Source of the DNA: Tilletia caries
Taxonomy: Eukaryota > Basidiomycota > Exobasidiomycetes > Tilletiales > Tilletiaceae
Assembly: GCA_032718865.1 (NCBI GenBank)
Contig: JALUTQ010000001.1
Span: 1,240,001 to 1,304,000 of the forward strand
Direction: 5' to 3'
DNA length: 64,000 nt
Below the pieces are notes generated by a model, which was given only the letters and a program-made list of their open reading frames with translations, was not told the origin of the DNA and did no database searches. A program made the translations under genes and the position numbers. Shown piece after piece: positions 45,951 through 56,914 of this stretch. How positions within the stretch are numbered: position 1 is the first letter of the stretch; each line of letters opens with the position of its first letter.

Positions 45951-46316
45951 ATGCACCAGTTGACATTCCGACCTCTCATGGTTCCAATTTCCACACGATC
46001 CCGTCAAGTCATGCCGACCTCGAATAATCTTCTTTCTCTTCCAGAGGATATCATCATCCGCATCATTCTCGACGTCAGGGACTTGGGTGGAAACGTTGCG
46101 CTTGCCTCTATGGCTGGCACAAACAGAATGCTATACGACTTAACGATGCAACACCTTTATGGAAGGATTACCCTTACTGCCAATCGTGACCCCAACTCTA
46201 AGCTCAGCGGGGGGAAGGAAGGCCACTTGGAATGGGGACCGTCAGCCACGTGTCTTTCGTCGCGAGTGATGATCGGCCCTCATCTTTCCCCAGACTTTAG
46301 TATGGGGTTACAGTGA
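45951..46316 (+). CDS. F-box-like protein, truncated by a Tc1 insertion
   Basis: The 121-residue ORF contains LLSLPEDIIIRIILDVRDLG and then LASMAGTNRMLYDLTMQHLY. This is the helical F-box core (LP-E-I-I-L followed by a tightly packed LxxLYxxI), which binds Skp1 in SCF ubiquitin ligases. Basidiomycete F-box proteins are usually 400-600 residues. Here coding sequence runs straight into the left TIR of a Tc1 element at 46311, so the C-terminal part is lost or lies beyond 51655. No leucine-rich continuation was recognised beyond the right TIR. Confidence 0.6.
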   Translation: MHQLTFRPLMVPISTRSRQVMPTSNNLLSLPEDIIIRIILDVRDLGGNVALASMAGTNRMLYDLTMQHLYGRITLTANRDPNSKLSGGKEGHLEWGPSATCLSSRVMIGPHLSPDFSMGLQ

Positions 46317-46350
46317 CTTCCAAAATTGTCCACACCATGTCCGAAAATGA

Positions 46351-46433
46351 GTTTTATCACAGGATGGGCCAGTATTATGAAAATTATCACAGGATGTGCC
46401 AGCTGGAAAATTATATCACAGGATGGGCTGGGA
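46351..46433 (+). repeat. three tandem 30-bp subterminal repeats
   Basis: ATCACAGGATGGGCCAG recurs three times at about 30-bp spacing, 40 bp inside the left TIR of the Tc1 element. The position suggests transposase-binding direct repeats. Confidence 0.65.
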
Positions 46434-46779
46434 GCAAAATGAAATTTTCCTTCGCCTCATTAGCGTGTTGATTCCTGCAGGGCTGCATGCTGAGCTTAAG
46501 TGTTTCTAAGACACATACATACACTCTCGTCGCCCCGGCATCCCAACAGTCTTTCCCCTCGCCCAGATGTCTGCCATCGTACCTCTGCAGGAGGTCACCG
46601 CCGACAGCACCTTCAGGCTTCAGCTGCACTGCTTGGTAGTGTGCGCAGTGTCACCGCAGGAACGGCAGAAGGAAACACACAGAGACCAGCCTTGGATCGC
46701 TCCCAAGTGGGATTGAAGTTCAGCTTCAATGCGTAGAAGCGGAAAGCGCCTTAAACTCGTCAAGGGAGCTCCTCCCACT

Positions 46780-47259
46780 AGGGGTGGTCACGCAGGCGGA
46801 GGAACTCTGAATAAACCCGAAGAAATGCTATAAGCGAGGTTTTTGCGGGATTTCTACACGAAGAACCTCCGAAGGAACGGCGGAGGTCTGGAGCTCCGCC
46901 GTTTTGATCCTCCTCCGAAAAAGTTCCTTCGTCTCTCCTCTTTGGTCCGCTGCATAGCAACAGAGGCTTCGCAACACCGTGTAGATGGCGGTGTTGCTCA
47001 ATTTTATCGTCTGTATGATGACCTCTTGTTCTGCTCCTGCTGCTAAAGGACCACCATCTGCTGCTTCGTCCTCCTTGACGCGTCTTTCGCGCCGTGAAGG
47101 GATAATTTTCATCTCATCAACGATCAGCGTATGTATGTAGTTCAGCGGGGTCGGTCACGCAACAGGCTCCTTTAAGCCACATTCGAGCTCTAATTTCAGG
47201 CTTTTTTATTTCGGAAGAACTTTCCTTTTTCGGGCTCCTCCGCCTGCGTGACCACCCCT
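46780..47259. mobile_element. PIF/Harbinger deletion-derivative MITE
   Basis: TIRs begin AGGGGTGGTCACGCAGGCGG at both ends. The left 210 bp matches the left end of the autonomous element at 12378, and the right 110 bp matches its right end including the internal foldback copy. The middle, with both genes, is missing. The element was presumably mobilised by the 12378-17160 type of transposase. The flanking bases do not give a clean 3-bp duplication. Confidence 0.85.
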
Positions 47260-47465
47260 AATAGAACCTTCACAGCGCAGACGATTAGCGTTCAGCAAAC
47301 AGTCCCAAACCATCTCCTATGCTCTCCACCGTTACCTCACAATTCTACCAAGTATAAATGGACAATATTGACGAGTGCTAGCTACCAGCTGTGAGCTGAT
47401 TCTCTTCGCGCGCTTGCACACTGCTTACACTCTTCATCCTTCTGCTTTCCTAACCATTTTCTCTC

Positions 47466-47877
47466 ATGCCTTTGCAACCCAGACAGCCTGTCACAGCTCC
47501 TTTTTTCTCCTCGTTACCTCCCCGGTCTCAACGCGTCTAGTCAGACCTCGAAGCCGGCCTCTCCTTTCGCGCTATTGCGCGTACACGAGGCGTCAGCAAG
47601 TCTTGGGTCGGCAACCTGCGTTCGCAGATCGAGAATCTACCTCCTCCGCCTACAGCGGCCGCACTCCCGTGCTCTCCCCGCAAGATCGCCAACGGATTAC
47701 GCGTCTTATTGTCTCAGGTCGCCTCGAAAATGCTGTCGAGGTTCACCGAGAGTTTACTGTTTACTCGCTCTGACGGACGCAAGTGCTCAGTAACAACGGC
47801 CAGAAGGGTACTCAAGAATGCCGACTTCAAGGCACGGGTCAAGAAAAAGAAGCCTGCTATCAGTTAGATCACGACCG
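47466..47877 (+). pseudogene. Tc1 transposase, N-terminal (HTH) part
   Basis: Reading frames stitched by eye give SDLEAGLSFRAIARTRGVSK with SWVGNLRSQ, then GRTPVLSPQDRQRITRLIVS with GRLENAVEVHREF, then DGRKCSVTTARRVLKNADFK with ARVKKKKP. This is the paired HTH DNA-binding half of a Tc1-type transposase. At least two frameshifts separate these pieces. The catalytic first Asp region is gone, replaced by copia sequence. Confidence 0.7.
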
Positions 47878-47888
47878 CGGCCTCAAAC

Positions 47889-50367
47889 ATGGAGACCAAT
47901 ATCACTGCTGCAAGCATACCCGGCCTTACAGGCGTGGAGAACTTTTTCAAATGGCGTCAAGCAATGGAGCCGATCCTGGACGAATTTTGTGCCCTTCTCA
48001 TCGTCCAAGGCTACGACTGCTGTCCGACGATGCCTGTCATCCCTTCCTCGACCGGCCTCAAACTCATCGAGGCTTGGAAGTTGGAAGGATCGGGACGCCC
48101 GAGCCCGGTCACTTATACAAAGAACCATCAGCGGTCCGATGGTTGCTATGACCAGAGCCCTCAAGACTGCTTCGGAGATTTGGCTTCTCCTCCACGACCT
48201 CAACTACCTGAACACGTCCGATCACCGTGCCACAATCAATCGAAGACTCGCAAACCTCTTTTGGGAGGAGTCCGGCGACATGACCGAACATCTCAACAGT
48301 CAACACATACATCGAGATGGTGGCCGAAGCAGAAGCAGCAGGTTTACCCTGGGGCAAGAACGACGACAAGAAGGCTCTCTGCTTTCTCGACACCCTCGAC
48401 CACGCGTTCCGTCCGATAAAGAGCGAGTGGCGTGAATTACCAAAAGAAGACCGGTCGTTTTTCGCCCTCATCAAGATCTACAAAGAAGAGGACGTTGCCC
48501 GTAAACGTTCGTCCGACCGACAAATCGAAGCGGCAGCAAAGGCAGCTGTCCACAACCCCAAGCAGTCCGTCAAGATCAAGGGGATATCACAAAACAAGAA
48601 GTCTGTCAGACCGTCAGGCAGCGACAATGGACCACTATGCTATGGCTGTGGCTCCAGGGACGGGCACGTTCGTGCCGACTGTCCCATCACCAAGCATCTT
48701 GGTCCTGGGGAGATCATATGCTGGAACTGTCACGAGAAGGGAGTAGGGACACGCACAGACCGAGTGTCCCATCGGGCATCGACCATGCGAAGGCGGTGTG
48801 CATGGAGGACAAGGATATCCTCGGTGCACTAGTGGGAGTGTATCGAAGCTGGGTCGATAATAAAATAAGGACTAACCTGGAGCTAGTCTTGAGGAGGTAT
48901 TGGAACCCCAGTAAATACGAGAGAAGATGTGGGAAAGGATTGCTCGATTCAGAGAGAACTACTAAGTACATCGAGTCGTTATATACCTAGAGCCAGCTTG
49001 TTTGGAGCGGGAGTGACTATTGGGGATCGTGGGAAAGATGGAGAGCGAGGAGGGAGTGAAGGAGTGACGAGTCGTTGCGCAACGATCTCGTGTCATCGAC
49101 GAAGAGTGGAATCGAATATGGACTGGAAACGGAAACGGATCGGAACGGAACGGAATGGCAGAGAGGAGTGAGAGCGAGAATGAGAACGCAGCAGAATTCA
49201 GAAAGGGAGAGCCGAGCAGAGTCCATACCAGCACAGGAAGAGCACACGAGGCTCGATGGGGAGTCCGAACCCACCACCGTCACCTTCATGGTAGACTCCG
49301 GAGCATCTCGACATATCGTCGAGCACGAATGGATGCTCAGCAATTCTCGAAACATTCCCGAGATTGCATTCAAGACCATGGGCTGTAAGCTCAAGGCCGA
49401 CAAGGCTGGCGACATCATGGGGTCCCTGCCTGGCGGCCGCGGCATCACCTTCAAGGACGCCGTACATATTCCGGGAGTAGGAGTCAACGTACTGTCCGAG
49501 GAACTCCTCATGGAACGAGGCTGGAGGAAGGTCATTCGCGACAACGGTGACGCTATCCTCCAGCATAACATCAAGCCCGAATGGCGGCTGCCCCTACATA
49601 AAATTGGAAGGGCCCGCTACCTGGTGCTCAAACTCAAGTCCGTTTCACCAGTCAAGTCCGAGGCAAGCAAGAACGTCCTTGCTGCCGCTCAACCGACCGC
49701 CGACCGTATCAAGTCCGACCGTGCTTGTCCGAAAGCATGGGAACCCAGTCCGCGAGCAGAGGAGACCGATCCTTACGAATTCATTCGCGTCGAAGACTTC
49801 CTTGAGCCCGATAACGACGACGAGCTTCCGGCTGGAGAAGGGCAGAGGGAGCAACCACGCAAGGTGATGTGCACGGGAGACCGACCCATCCGCGAACCTC
49901 CTTGTCGTGCCGACCGCGATCAGCATTCAGAAGGCGAGCGTCAAAACTTCGTCATGTTCATTCAAGAGTCAGAAGGTCCCTTGCTTCCAATCAGTCCGAC
50001 GGACAAGGTCCCTTCCACATATAGGAGGCTCTTGCACGACCTGAGCCTGATCGACAAGAACGCGTCAATCACATGGACAGGGATTTCAATTCCCCTATCA
50101 AGACCGGCACCCTCGAAGAAGTCACCGTTCCAGAGGGAGCAAACGTTGTGCCCACAAATGCACGTATTCAAGACCGTGACCGACATCGACAAGGTCAGCT
50201 CCGTCCTTGGTATCGCCGTCCGACGCATGAAGGATGCCTACTACATCAACCAGTATGTCTACAGTCCGACCGCAGACATCCTTACCAAGACCGTGTCCGG
50301 TTCCACACTCTGCAAGCACCGCGAGTCTATGGGACTACAGCCTCCGCCCGATTCAACATCTCATTGA
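47889..50367 (+). pseudogene. Ty1/copia gag-pol remnant with large internal deletion
   Basis: The gag part starts METNITAASIPGLTGVENFF and shifts frame at least twice (IWLLLHDLNYLNTSDHRATI, then ALCFLDTLDHAFRPIKSEWR). Two CCHC-like knuckles follow (CYGCGSRDGHVRADC, CWNCHEKG). The protease motif FMVDSGASRHIVEHEWMLS appears after 49280. The integrase core and most of the reverse transcriptase are missing. The end resumes with DIDKVSSVLGIAVRR and SPTADILTKTVSGSTLCKHR, the copia RNase H tail. An LTR-like block is inserted between the knuckles and the protease. No 5' LTR was found; a 3' LTR follows. Confidence 0.78.
48831..49190. repeat. LTR-like insert in the copia remnant
   Basis: This non-coding block separates the zinc knuckles from the protease. 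It contains GTTATATACCTAGAG, a CGTTGCGCAACGAT palindrome and GGAACGGAACGGAATGG, all shared in order with 39078-39420. It is most likely a solo LTR; exact borders are uncertain. Confidence 0.5.
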
Positions 50368-50401
50368 CCGTCTTTCGCACCACTGGCTGGTCGAGAGGGA
50401 G

Positions 50402-51090
50402 TGTTGATTTTCTCCGGTTGCCAGCGACCAGCAATGGTGCTCCAGCATATGCTGTGACTTTCCCTTTATCCGCACACACTATGGCTGGTCACGTGACCTC
50501 CACTTCCACACACATTCGTTATCTCGGCCGATACTTTCTCCATTCTCTCCGCTCCACTTCTCGCTCTCGTTTCCCACACTCTCACCATCACGTGAGCAAT
50601 CACTGTCCGATGATCACTGCCCTGAGCAGAGAATCTTCACCCTTTGGGTGCACTTCTCCACATCACCCCTATAAATAGCCAGCTCCCCTCTTGTCCTCCC
50701 ACCACCATCCTGTATGCTCACTACCACTATCGTCCGCACCCACAAGCAATTGAGCATCACATCACTGGCACATCATCATCGTCCGCAGACCGCATCACAC
50801 ATCACCGCACCGATTGTCGCCTTGTGCTCAGTCTCTTCTGTCGCCCTCACCACCACCGACCGCGTCACCATCGACATCCATACCAGCTCGTCCGCAGGGA
50901 CAGCCAAACGGAACCAGCACACATCAGCGCCTTGTGCCTGGCATTCCGACATCACCGCCAACAACTACCGCAGGAGTAGTTCGGCATCGCCCTCGCGCGC
51001 GCACCAGTGCCTTGTGCTTGGCTGCACCAGGTCCGTCCGTGGGACTCATCAGCAGCACCAGCGGCAGCAGCAGCAGCACAGGGGTACGTG
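50402..51090 (+). repeat. 3' LTR of the copia remnant
   Basis: It begins TGTTGATTTTCTCCGG directly after a purine-rich GAGAGGGAG, the polypurine tract, just past the pol stop. A CTATAAATAG TATA box lies at about 50670. The 3' border (CAGCAGCAGCAGCACA at about 51080) is approximate; Tc1 coding resumes soon after. Confidence 0.65.
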
Positions 51091-51099
51091 GGACCGGCA

Positions 51100-51432
51100 A
51101 CTAGCTACGATTTCAACAGAATTTTCCAACACGACAACGACCCGAAACACACTTCTCGCCACACCAAAGCCTGGCTGGCTCAACACAGCCTCACCGTCCT
51201 CGACTGGCCTGCGCAGAGCCCGGACCTCAACCCAATCGAACAAGTTTGGCGAAAGCTGAAAGAGCAGCTAAAGACATATTCCACTCCCGCAGCAAATCTT
51301 CAGCAGCTGAAGGATCGCATCCAAGAACAGTGGGATCTGATTCCAGCTGACTACATCCAGAGGCTAGTAGCCTCGATGCCAGCCAGAGTTGAGGCCGTTA
51401 TCAAGGCAAAGGGGCGCAACACCAAGTACTGA
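51100..51432 (+). pseudogene. Tc1 transposase, C-terminal part
   Basis: The frame encodes FQHDNDPKHTSRHTKAWLAQ, then WPAQSPDLNPIEQVWRKLKE and a tail to KGRNTKY-stop. This holds the second Asp and the Glu of the DD34E triad. It completes the transposase begun at 47466; the region with the first Asp is missing on both sides of the copia insertion. Confidence 0.8.
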
Positions 51433-51655
51433 ATGTGTATTTCCTTCTGCGCAGCAAAATTGTCCAAATGTATTTGCTTCATCCTCTTCATGTTCATCTG
51501 ACCCGCTCGTAACCCGGTTCTGGCAGACCCCCAAAACAGTTGGTGTTACCACACAGCCAGACGTGCAATTCTCCATGAGATTTAGTTGTGTGGTGAAGCG
51601 CAGGAAAGATATGAAGATTTCTCAGATGAGTCGTGGACAATTTTGGAAGTCTCTG

Positions 51656-53732
51656 TATATCTGCCCCTTAGATTTTTACGGCCGAGAAAAAGTGTTGCAA
51701 CAGCCAACATCCCTCGAATGAAATTCTTCAAAACTCCTTGAAATCTTCTCAAACTTCGCCTGAGTGTCCGTGTTCTAAGCATTCATCGACGCTCTCGATG
51801 TCTCCCAGTTTTCTTTATGAAGATATCAATTTGCTGTTCACATGCCGTCCTTCCGCCGTTCTATGCCCGTTTCTGTATCTCTTCCACCTCCACTTTTTCC
51901 ACGCCTTCGATAGCCATGGTCAAAGCTCAAAGCCCTCCGAGGAAGCTGATATGTAGCCATAGTCGAAACTCAAAACCCTCCGAGGAAGTTGAAGGGTCTT
52001 CAACTTTTCGATGAACGCAACTGCTACACCGCCAAATGAAGTCGGGGACTCCCGAGATGCTAGAGCCGCAAGGCACTACAAAGACTACAGAAAAACGCCC
52101 CGGAGCCCTAGGGAAACGAGGCCTAGGAGTCACACTGGAGTCTCAAGGTCATGAGTGGCTAGGAGTAAATTTCATATCTTCATAACTGTGCATAGTAAAA
52201 GAGTGCTGTTGCGCGCCGTCGTCAAACCTTCATCCACTGCACCAGCTCAGCGCGACAGAATGCCATTTATCGTCGACAACAAAAATATGTTTTGGTATAT
52301 ATTGTAACAAATAGAGTGATTTCTGTATCAAACGCTGATAGTATAGGTGGTAGTATGTATGTGTGGAAGTGGGTGTGGTGGCCAGTCGTGTGATCCATTC
52401 CCGCATGCGGAATTTTTATTTTTTGAAATTCAATTTTTAGCTCCTCTGGGATCGGGGCTTATGTAAGCAACCTTCCTGAGTCCCTCTGGATCCACCACTC
52501 GGGAGGGCCTCAGAGGGGAATCCTCCTAGTGGCTCCCATTTATGCTCTAAGCCCTCAGGAAAACTCATGAGCCCACCTCCTACAGGGGTCTCGTAGCACT
52601 CTGAGAAGTTTCGGCTAGCGTTACTCTAACGCTAGAATTTGCCCGCAGTGTAACTTTCCAGCTTACTTCAGCATTCACTAACTTTCAACTCTGACCTGCC
52701 TACAACTTACAAGTCGTGCCATTCTTAGATCCATTGAGCTACATGCCTACACCTACCAGGTGATGGTGCCCCAAAATGCTACTGAGTAATGATCACCTCC
52801 GTTCTTTTCCCTATTCAGATTTTGTTGTGAATGCTAGATGCTCAGTGCTCGACTACTCACCTTGGGAGGACCAACAAGGTAGAGGAGAGAGGCCGAAGTC
52901 GCTTGACGAGTCGCAGGAGCAATCCCAGTATCTCAGGTTCGGTGTCGGACGGTCAGCTACGTAGTACCCCCTCGCAATGAGGGCGAAGTGACGTGCTGCC
53001 AGAACTCTAGCCTATGCCTGAAGATACGGAAGGGATGCAACCTTTGACGGGGAAGTCAAGGATGAGGGCGAGAAGGTAAAAGATGAGGAGGACGAGGTCA
53101 AAGGTGAGGAGGTGACGAGGGAGAGTGGAAACAGGAACGTGTGTAGTGAATTTCAATAGGAGCGGGGGAATCATTGGTGGTGGAAAGTGCCTGCTTATAT
53201 AGCTTTGTAGGTACAGGGGGAGGACAGCCATTGCGCAATGAGCAATGTGTGCCACATCGTTGCGCAACGATTTCGTGTCACAAACGCGGGAATCGATAAG
53301 ACTGGAAGTGGAGTCACAAATGAGACTAAGGGTCTCATCTATATAGGAAAGACTGTGGAAAGGTCACAACCACGTGGAGGTTGCTATGAAGATGCAATCT
53401 TCAACAGCTTTTATTCTGGCTGCTGTTAATTTGTATTCTGGTTTTCTGACTTCTGATCAGTTTCATCGCCTCTAGTTTGATTTCCTACCGCACATGTCCT
53501 TACAACATTACTCCATGGCATTTTCATTAATGAATAATGCATCATGGCAGGCATGTCACATAAGGTATTGAGGCATAATTGCTTGCTTTCTGACTTTCGC
53601 AGAAAGGTCTTGAAGGAGCGAGCGCATTTACAGTTCACACATTGAGTGCAATGTCATTGATCAAATGAGATTTTCGTGATTTCGTCTGCTGATCAGCTAA
53701 ATACGTTTTTTATGTATGACAACCCGCGGCGG
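51656..53732. other. no intact gene; possible LTR-like and tRNA-like fragments
   Basis: ORFs are short. 52990-53430 holds a CTTATATAGC TATA box, CATCGTTGCGCAACGATTTC and purine-rich tracts similar in style to the LTR-like blocks at 39078 and 48831, so it may be another solo LTR. 52680-52750 weakly resembles an inverted tRNA. Confidence 0.35.
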
Positions 53733-53975
53733 AGAGCTCGAAGAGTAGCGAAGCTACCCTGAGAGCGAGGCGCGGTGGGCGTGAGTCTACAATGACATCT
53801 TGACTTTGGCCTGTGCCCTGCGGGTCACTTATCAGGAACGCAATACACATGTCTGATGTCACATTCCACCTTTGGAGAGTTCTATCGGCTCATCATCTAT
53901 GTTGTCAGTTGTGTGGAAAATCATTGCGGAGAGCTCGAAGAGTAGCGAAGCTACTCTGAGAGCGAGGTGCGGTGG
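53733..53975 (+). repeat. duplicated hairpin unit, period 194 bp
   Basis: GCGGAGAGCTCGAAGAGTAG and the following 27 bp occur at 53733-53779 and again at 53927-53973 with three differences. Each unit contains the hairpin AGAGTAGC-GAA-GCTACTCT (perfect in the second copy, one mismatch in the first). Sequence after each hairpin is also loosely similar. Confidence 0.7.
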
Positions 53976-54216
53976 CCGGTGGGTATTGGTATGAATGGAA
54001 TGATTGACTGAGGTCTCTGGGCCATCGTTCAGATATGCAATCCACATTCCATAACTGACTGCTGACATCACGCCTTTTGAGAATTCGAGTTTAACATATT
54101 CAGATTCCAGACGAAACATTAATGATGAAGCAACATCAAGCCATGCATGTTTCTTGCGACTTCCTATTGCCTGTAGGCTGTTCATATTTCATAAAGTTAT
54201 TAGTCATGGACTCAAA

Positions 54217-54319
54217 AAGTCTGGGGAACCCTCTGGCTCAAAAGCCAGGCCGGTGGGATGTCTCGAACGAGACGCCTCCTGCTCCGCCAGGAGGGTCTCG
54301 ACGCGTATTCCCCAGACTT
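54217..54319. repeat. cloverleaf-like palindrome
   Basis: A perfect 12-bp outer stem (AAGTCTGGGGAA at 54217-54228, TTCCCCAGACTT at 54308-54319) encloses three further hairpins: CTGGCT-CAAA-AGCCAG (54233-54248), GTCTC-GAAC-GAGAC (54260-54273) and CCTCCTG-CTCCGC-CAGGAGG (54275-54294... arms 54275-54281 and 54288-54294). The 103 bp can fold as a four-stem cloverleaf in DNA or RNA. It does not match a tRNA (stem lengths and boxes are wrong). The function is unknown. Confidence 0.75.
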
Positions 54320-54368
54320 ATAGTTTGGGGTTTTAGAAGCGCTATTCTAACGTCCGAACTTCCATATT

Positions 54369-54458
54369 AGGGGAGGTCACTCAGCCGGCGAAGGGGGAAA
54401 ATCGGAAAGGATTTGACATTAAAACGAACTCGAAAAGAGTGATCTGCGTGACCACCCC
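54369..54458. repeat. foldback terminus of Harbinger copy 2
   Basis: AGGGGAGGTCACTCAG at the outer edge is matched in inverted form by CTGCGTGACCACCCC at 54444-54458. It has the same layout and a shared GAACTCGAAA/GAGCTCGAAA core as the termini at 17050-17160 and 47150-47259. Confidence 0.7.
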
Positions 54459-55030
54459 AGACAGTCTTCGCCTACCTCACCATCATCTATGCACCAATTA
54501 CCATGCCGGACCACCACAGTCCACACGTCTCTATCCCAGTCCCGCAACTTCACAATCGCTGGTGAGTACACATGCTACTTCTGGCTGTTTCCCCTTCGCC
54601 GCTGCGCTATGCTAACATGACTTCCTTCACAGCACCGGGCTTGCTGCTGCGTCTACGGTCGTAATCGCCATCGCCGCTCACCGCCGCAACTACATCACTG
54701 CACGCCGTCCCTCGTGCGTCGTGAGTCGTGAGTCGTGAGTGTCCATGCTTTCCCTACATCGCTGCGTTCACGCTTTCTACTGTTGATATCTGCATCACGT
54801 TCAAGGTCACCGCTGCCGCTGCGCCAACGGTTGTGGTGTTCATCACCGCTCATCGTCCTATCGCCATTGTTACTCCCGGTCCCTCGTGAGTGTCCATGCT
54901 TCCGTTCTATCCACCCCAGGCCGCTGCGCTAATGCTTCTCACCAGTCTACCTCTGCGTCAGAGTCACCGGTCACCGCTGCGCTAACGGTTAATCGGTCAT
55001 TTCGCCTCGTCTCTTCACCATCACGCCGTC

Positions 55031-56524
55031 ATGCCCCGGACCAATGCCCACGTCACGGCGTACAACGACCTCATTGACACCTTGTTCACGGTCGAGCTGG
55101 ATGAGATCTTGTGCGAGGACCTCAACGACGATGAAACTCAGGGCACTCGAAACGACTCACTGGAGCTTCCCTCACTCCCATCGATTTCAGAACCGGTTTC
55201 CCTGCCATCCCTTTCGCCTATCTCCGATGTGGATGACCCGGTTGTGGATGTTCAAGACGTGATCATTCAGGAGCTCGTGCGTACGACCACGACGCGGGTT
55301 ATGGAGCCGAGTCAACCTGTACTCAGGACCGGGGAATTTGTCGAAATTTTGTTCGACAACAAAACGTAGTGAGCTGCCTTCCTACCATCCGCGTACAGCT
55401 CCTTTACAATGTCACTGACGAATCTATAATTCATCTATGTCCATCTATCGTTGCGACGCAGTCGAGAATCCGCTTTTCGGGCAGAAGTCCGAGTGTCAGC
55501 ATCCGCTTTCGACTTCATCTTGGATTCAATCAAGGATGACGACGTTTTTGACACAGCTCCGGGAGCAGGCCACACACAGATTCTGGTCTCGGTTCAGCTG
55601 GCTGTGCTTCTATACAGATTGGAACACTACGGAAACTCTGCGTCGGTGTCTTCCGTGGCTGGAAATTTTGGACTGGGCAAGGGAACCGTAGTCAAGGTCA
55701 CGAACAGGGTACTACAAGCTGTTTTGCGCTCCAAACAAATCCACGACTGCGTTCGATGGCCGGACAATCAAGCACGCGAGCATTCCAAGGACGAGGCGGC
55801 AGCCAGATTCATCCAGGAGTGGAGAGGAGGGTGTTGCGGTGTTGATGGGATAACCGTTCCGATATCAGAGAAGCCTTTGCTATATGGGCCCGCATGGTTC
55901 GATAGGAAAGGCAGGTATTATATGAACGTCCCAGTAGGTATCGGGATTTCGCGAGATAAAGTTGGTCACTCTTCGGTTCTTCCATATACTCGTCCTCTAC
56001 GCGACGTTGGCGGGAACCGGCACTTCAATTACTGTATGTCCAAGATTCGCATCAGCTCAGAGCACACCATCGGGTGGCTAAAAGGACGATGGCAGTGCTT
56101 GAAAGAATTGCGCGTAAAGATTAAGACTGAGGCATGTATCAGTATCCAAAATGCTCCCTGTGCAGCACTTCCAAACGAAGGGCCGCAAGTTACTGACTGA
56201 CGGACTTTCTTCTGTTTCACTTTCGATCAGAAAGACGTGCAGTATGCCTGCTTCTGGTTACGCGCAGCGGTGCTGCTGCACCATGCTGCTTAATGGTGCG
56301 AGCAGCGTCAAGCGGAGGACGACCCCTTTTATGCAGCAGGATCAGCATGGGAGCACGGTGAACGGGAAGGAGGAGAGGGAGCAGATGAGGAGGAGCAAGC
56401 CAGGACGAGAAGCGGTGCCAGAGCCAGAGCAGCTGAGATTGAGCGGGCAGACGAGTTCAGAAACTCGCCCAAAGGGTTCTTGTTCAAGGTCAAGCCGCCC
56501 CGACCATCCCGCAAAGCAGCTTGA
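55031..56524 (+). pseudogene. PIF/Harbinger transposase lacking the exon with the second catalytic Asp
   Basis: Exons 55031-55365, 55462-56131 and 56231 onward. It starts MPRTNAHVTAYNDLIDTLF and keeps the first Asp (GVDGITVPISEKP) and the Glu (KIRISSEHTIGWLKGRWQ). The 57-codon exon that carries the second Asp in the intact copy (15402-15572) is absent: the sequence jumps from YYMNVP through a short filler (VGIGISRDKVGHSS) to VLPYTRPLRD in the same frame. In the last exon TAA at 56291-56293 replaces the Lys codon before TrpXGluGln. The C-terminal frame then runs on to TGA at 56522. It cannot be catalytically active. Confidence 0.85.
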
Positions 56525-56730
56525 TGAATTCCTTCACCATCACGCAGGACACATCTACACGGCCCATATTCCGGCAAGATGGGCAGCAGTGGCAGCGGTC
56601 GAGGCGGGCATGAGACCGAGCGCAGAAAAGGCAGCGGCGGCGGGAGCTGGAGCGCAAGAGCAGCAGCGGGAGGCAGGAAGACGAGAGCACAGGGCTGAGA
56701 ACGCTGCTGTGGAGGAGAGTTTTTAGAGGA

Positions 56731-56914
56731 AGAGAAAAGCGAAGGAGTGGAAGGAGGGAAAGAAGGGTCAGTGAGAGGGAAGGCGAGAGTGCGTCAGCGC
56801 AAGTACGTTACCGGTACACGGATGCGCAAACTGTAGTCTGACGTTGTCCCTCTCTCTCGTAATCGCCCCAAGGAAGAGAAAGGTGTCTTTGTGTGTGTGT
56901 GGGTGTCAACGCTC
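56731..56914. other. spacer with TG-repeat
   Basis: Purine-rich sequence and a short GTGTGTGTG tract; no gene. Confidence 0.4.

Larger units (their letters stand above)
46311..51655. mobile_element. degenerate Tc1/mariner element carrying nested insertions
   Basis: Imperfect TIRs CAGTGACTTCCAAAATTGTC and CAGAGACTTCCAAAATTGTC (22 of 23 bp including the following CAC) stand in inverted orientation at 46311 and 51655, each next to TA. Tc1 transposase halves lie at 47466-47877 and 51100-51432 in the same orientation. Between them sits a deleted copia element; a Harbinger MITE (46780-47259) is nested in the 5' part. The element is itself inserted in an F-box-like ORF. Confidence 0.75.
54369..56730. 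mobile_element. second PIF/Harbinger copy, one-ended and defective
   Basis: The transposase-side terminus is present at 54369 (AGGGGAGGTCACTCAGCC). Its transposase gene (55031-56524) is clearly related to the one at 14604-16525 but diverged. No Myb partner gene and no second terminus were found downstream, so the element is truncated on that side; the right limit given is approximate. Confidence 0.7.

Noticed and set aside
46351..46433. CRISPR-like array
   Set aside because: Only three imperfect units with short AT-rich spacers, in a fungal transposon end; a subterminal repeat explains it.
52680..52752. Possible tRNA-like sequence on the minus strand
   Set aside because: An A-box-like TAGCTCAATGG is present, but the D and T arms do not pair and the B box is poor.
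54217..54319. tRNA or group I-type ribozyme interpretation of the cloverleaf
   Set aside because: Stem and loop lengths, boxes and conserved cores of those classes are absent.
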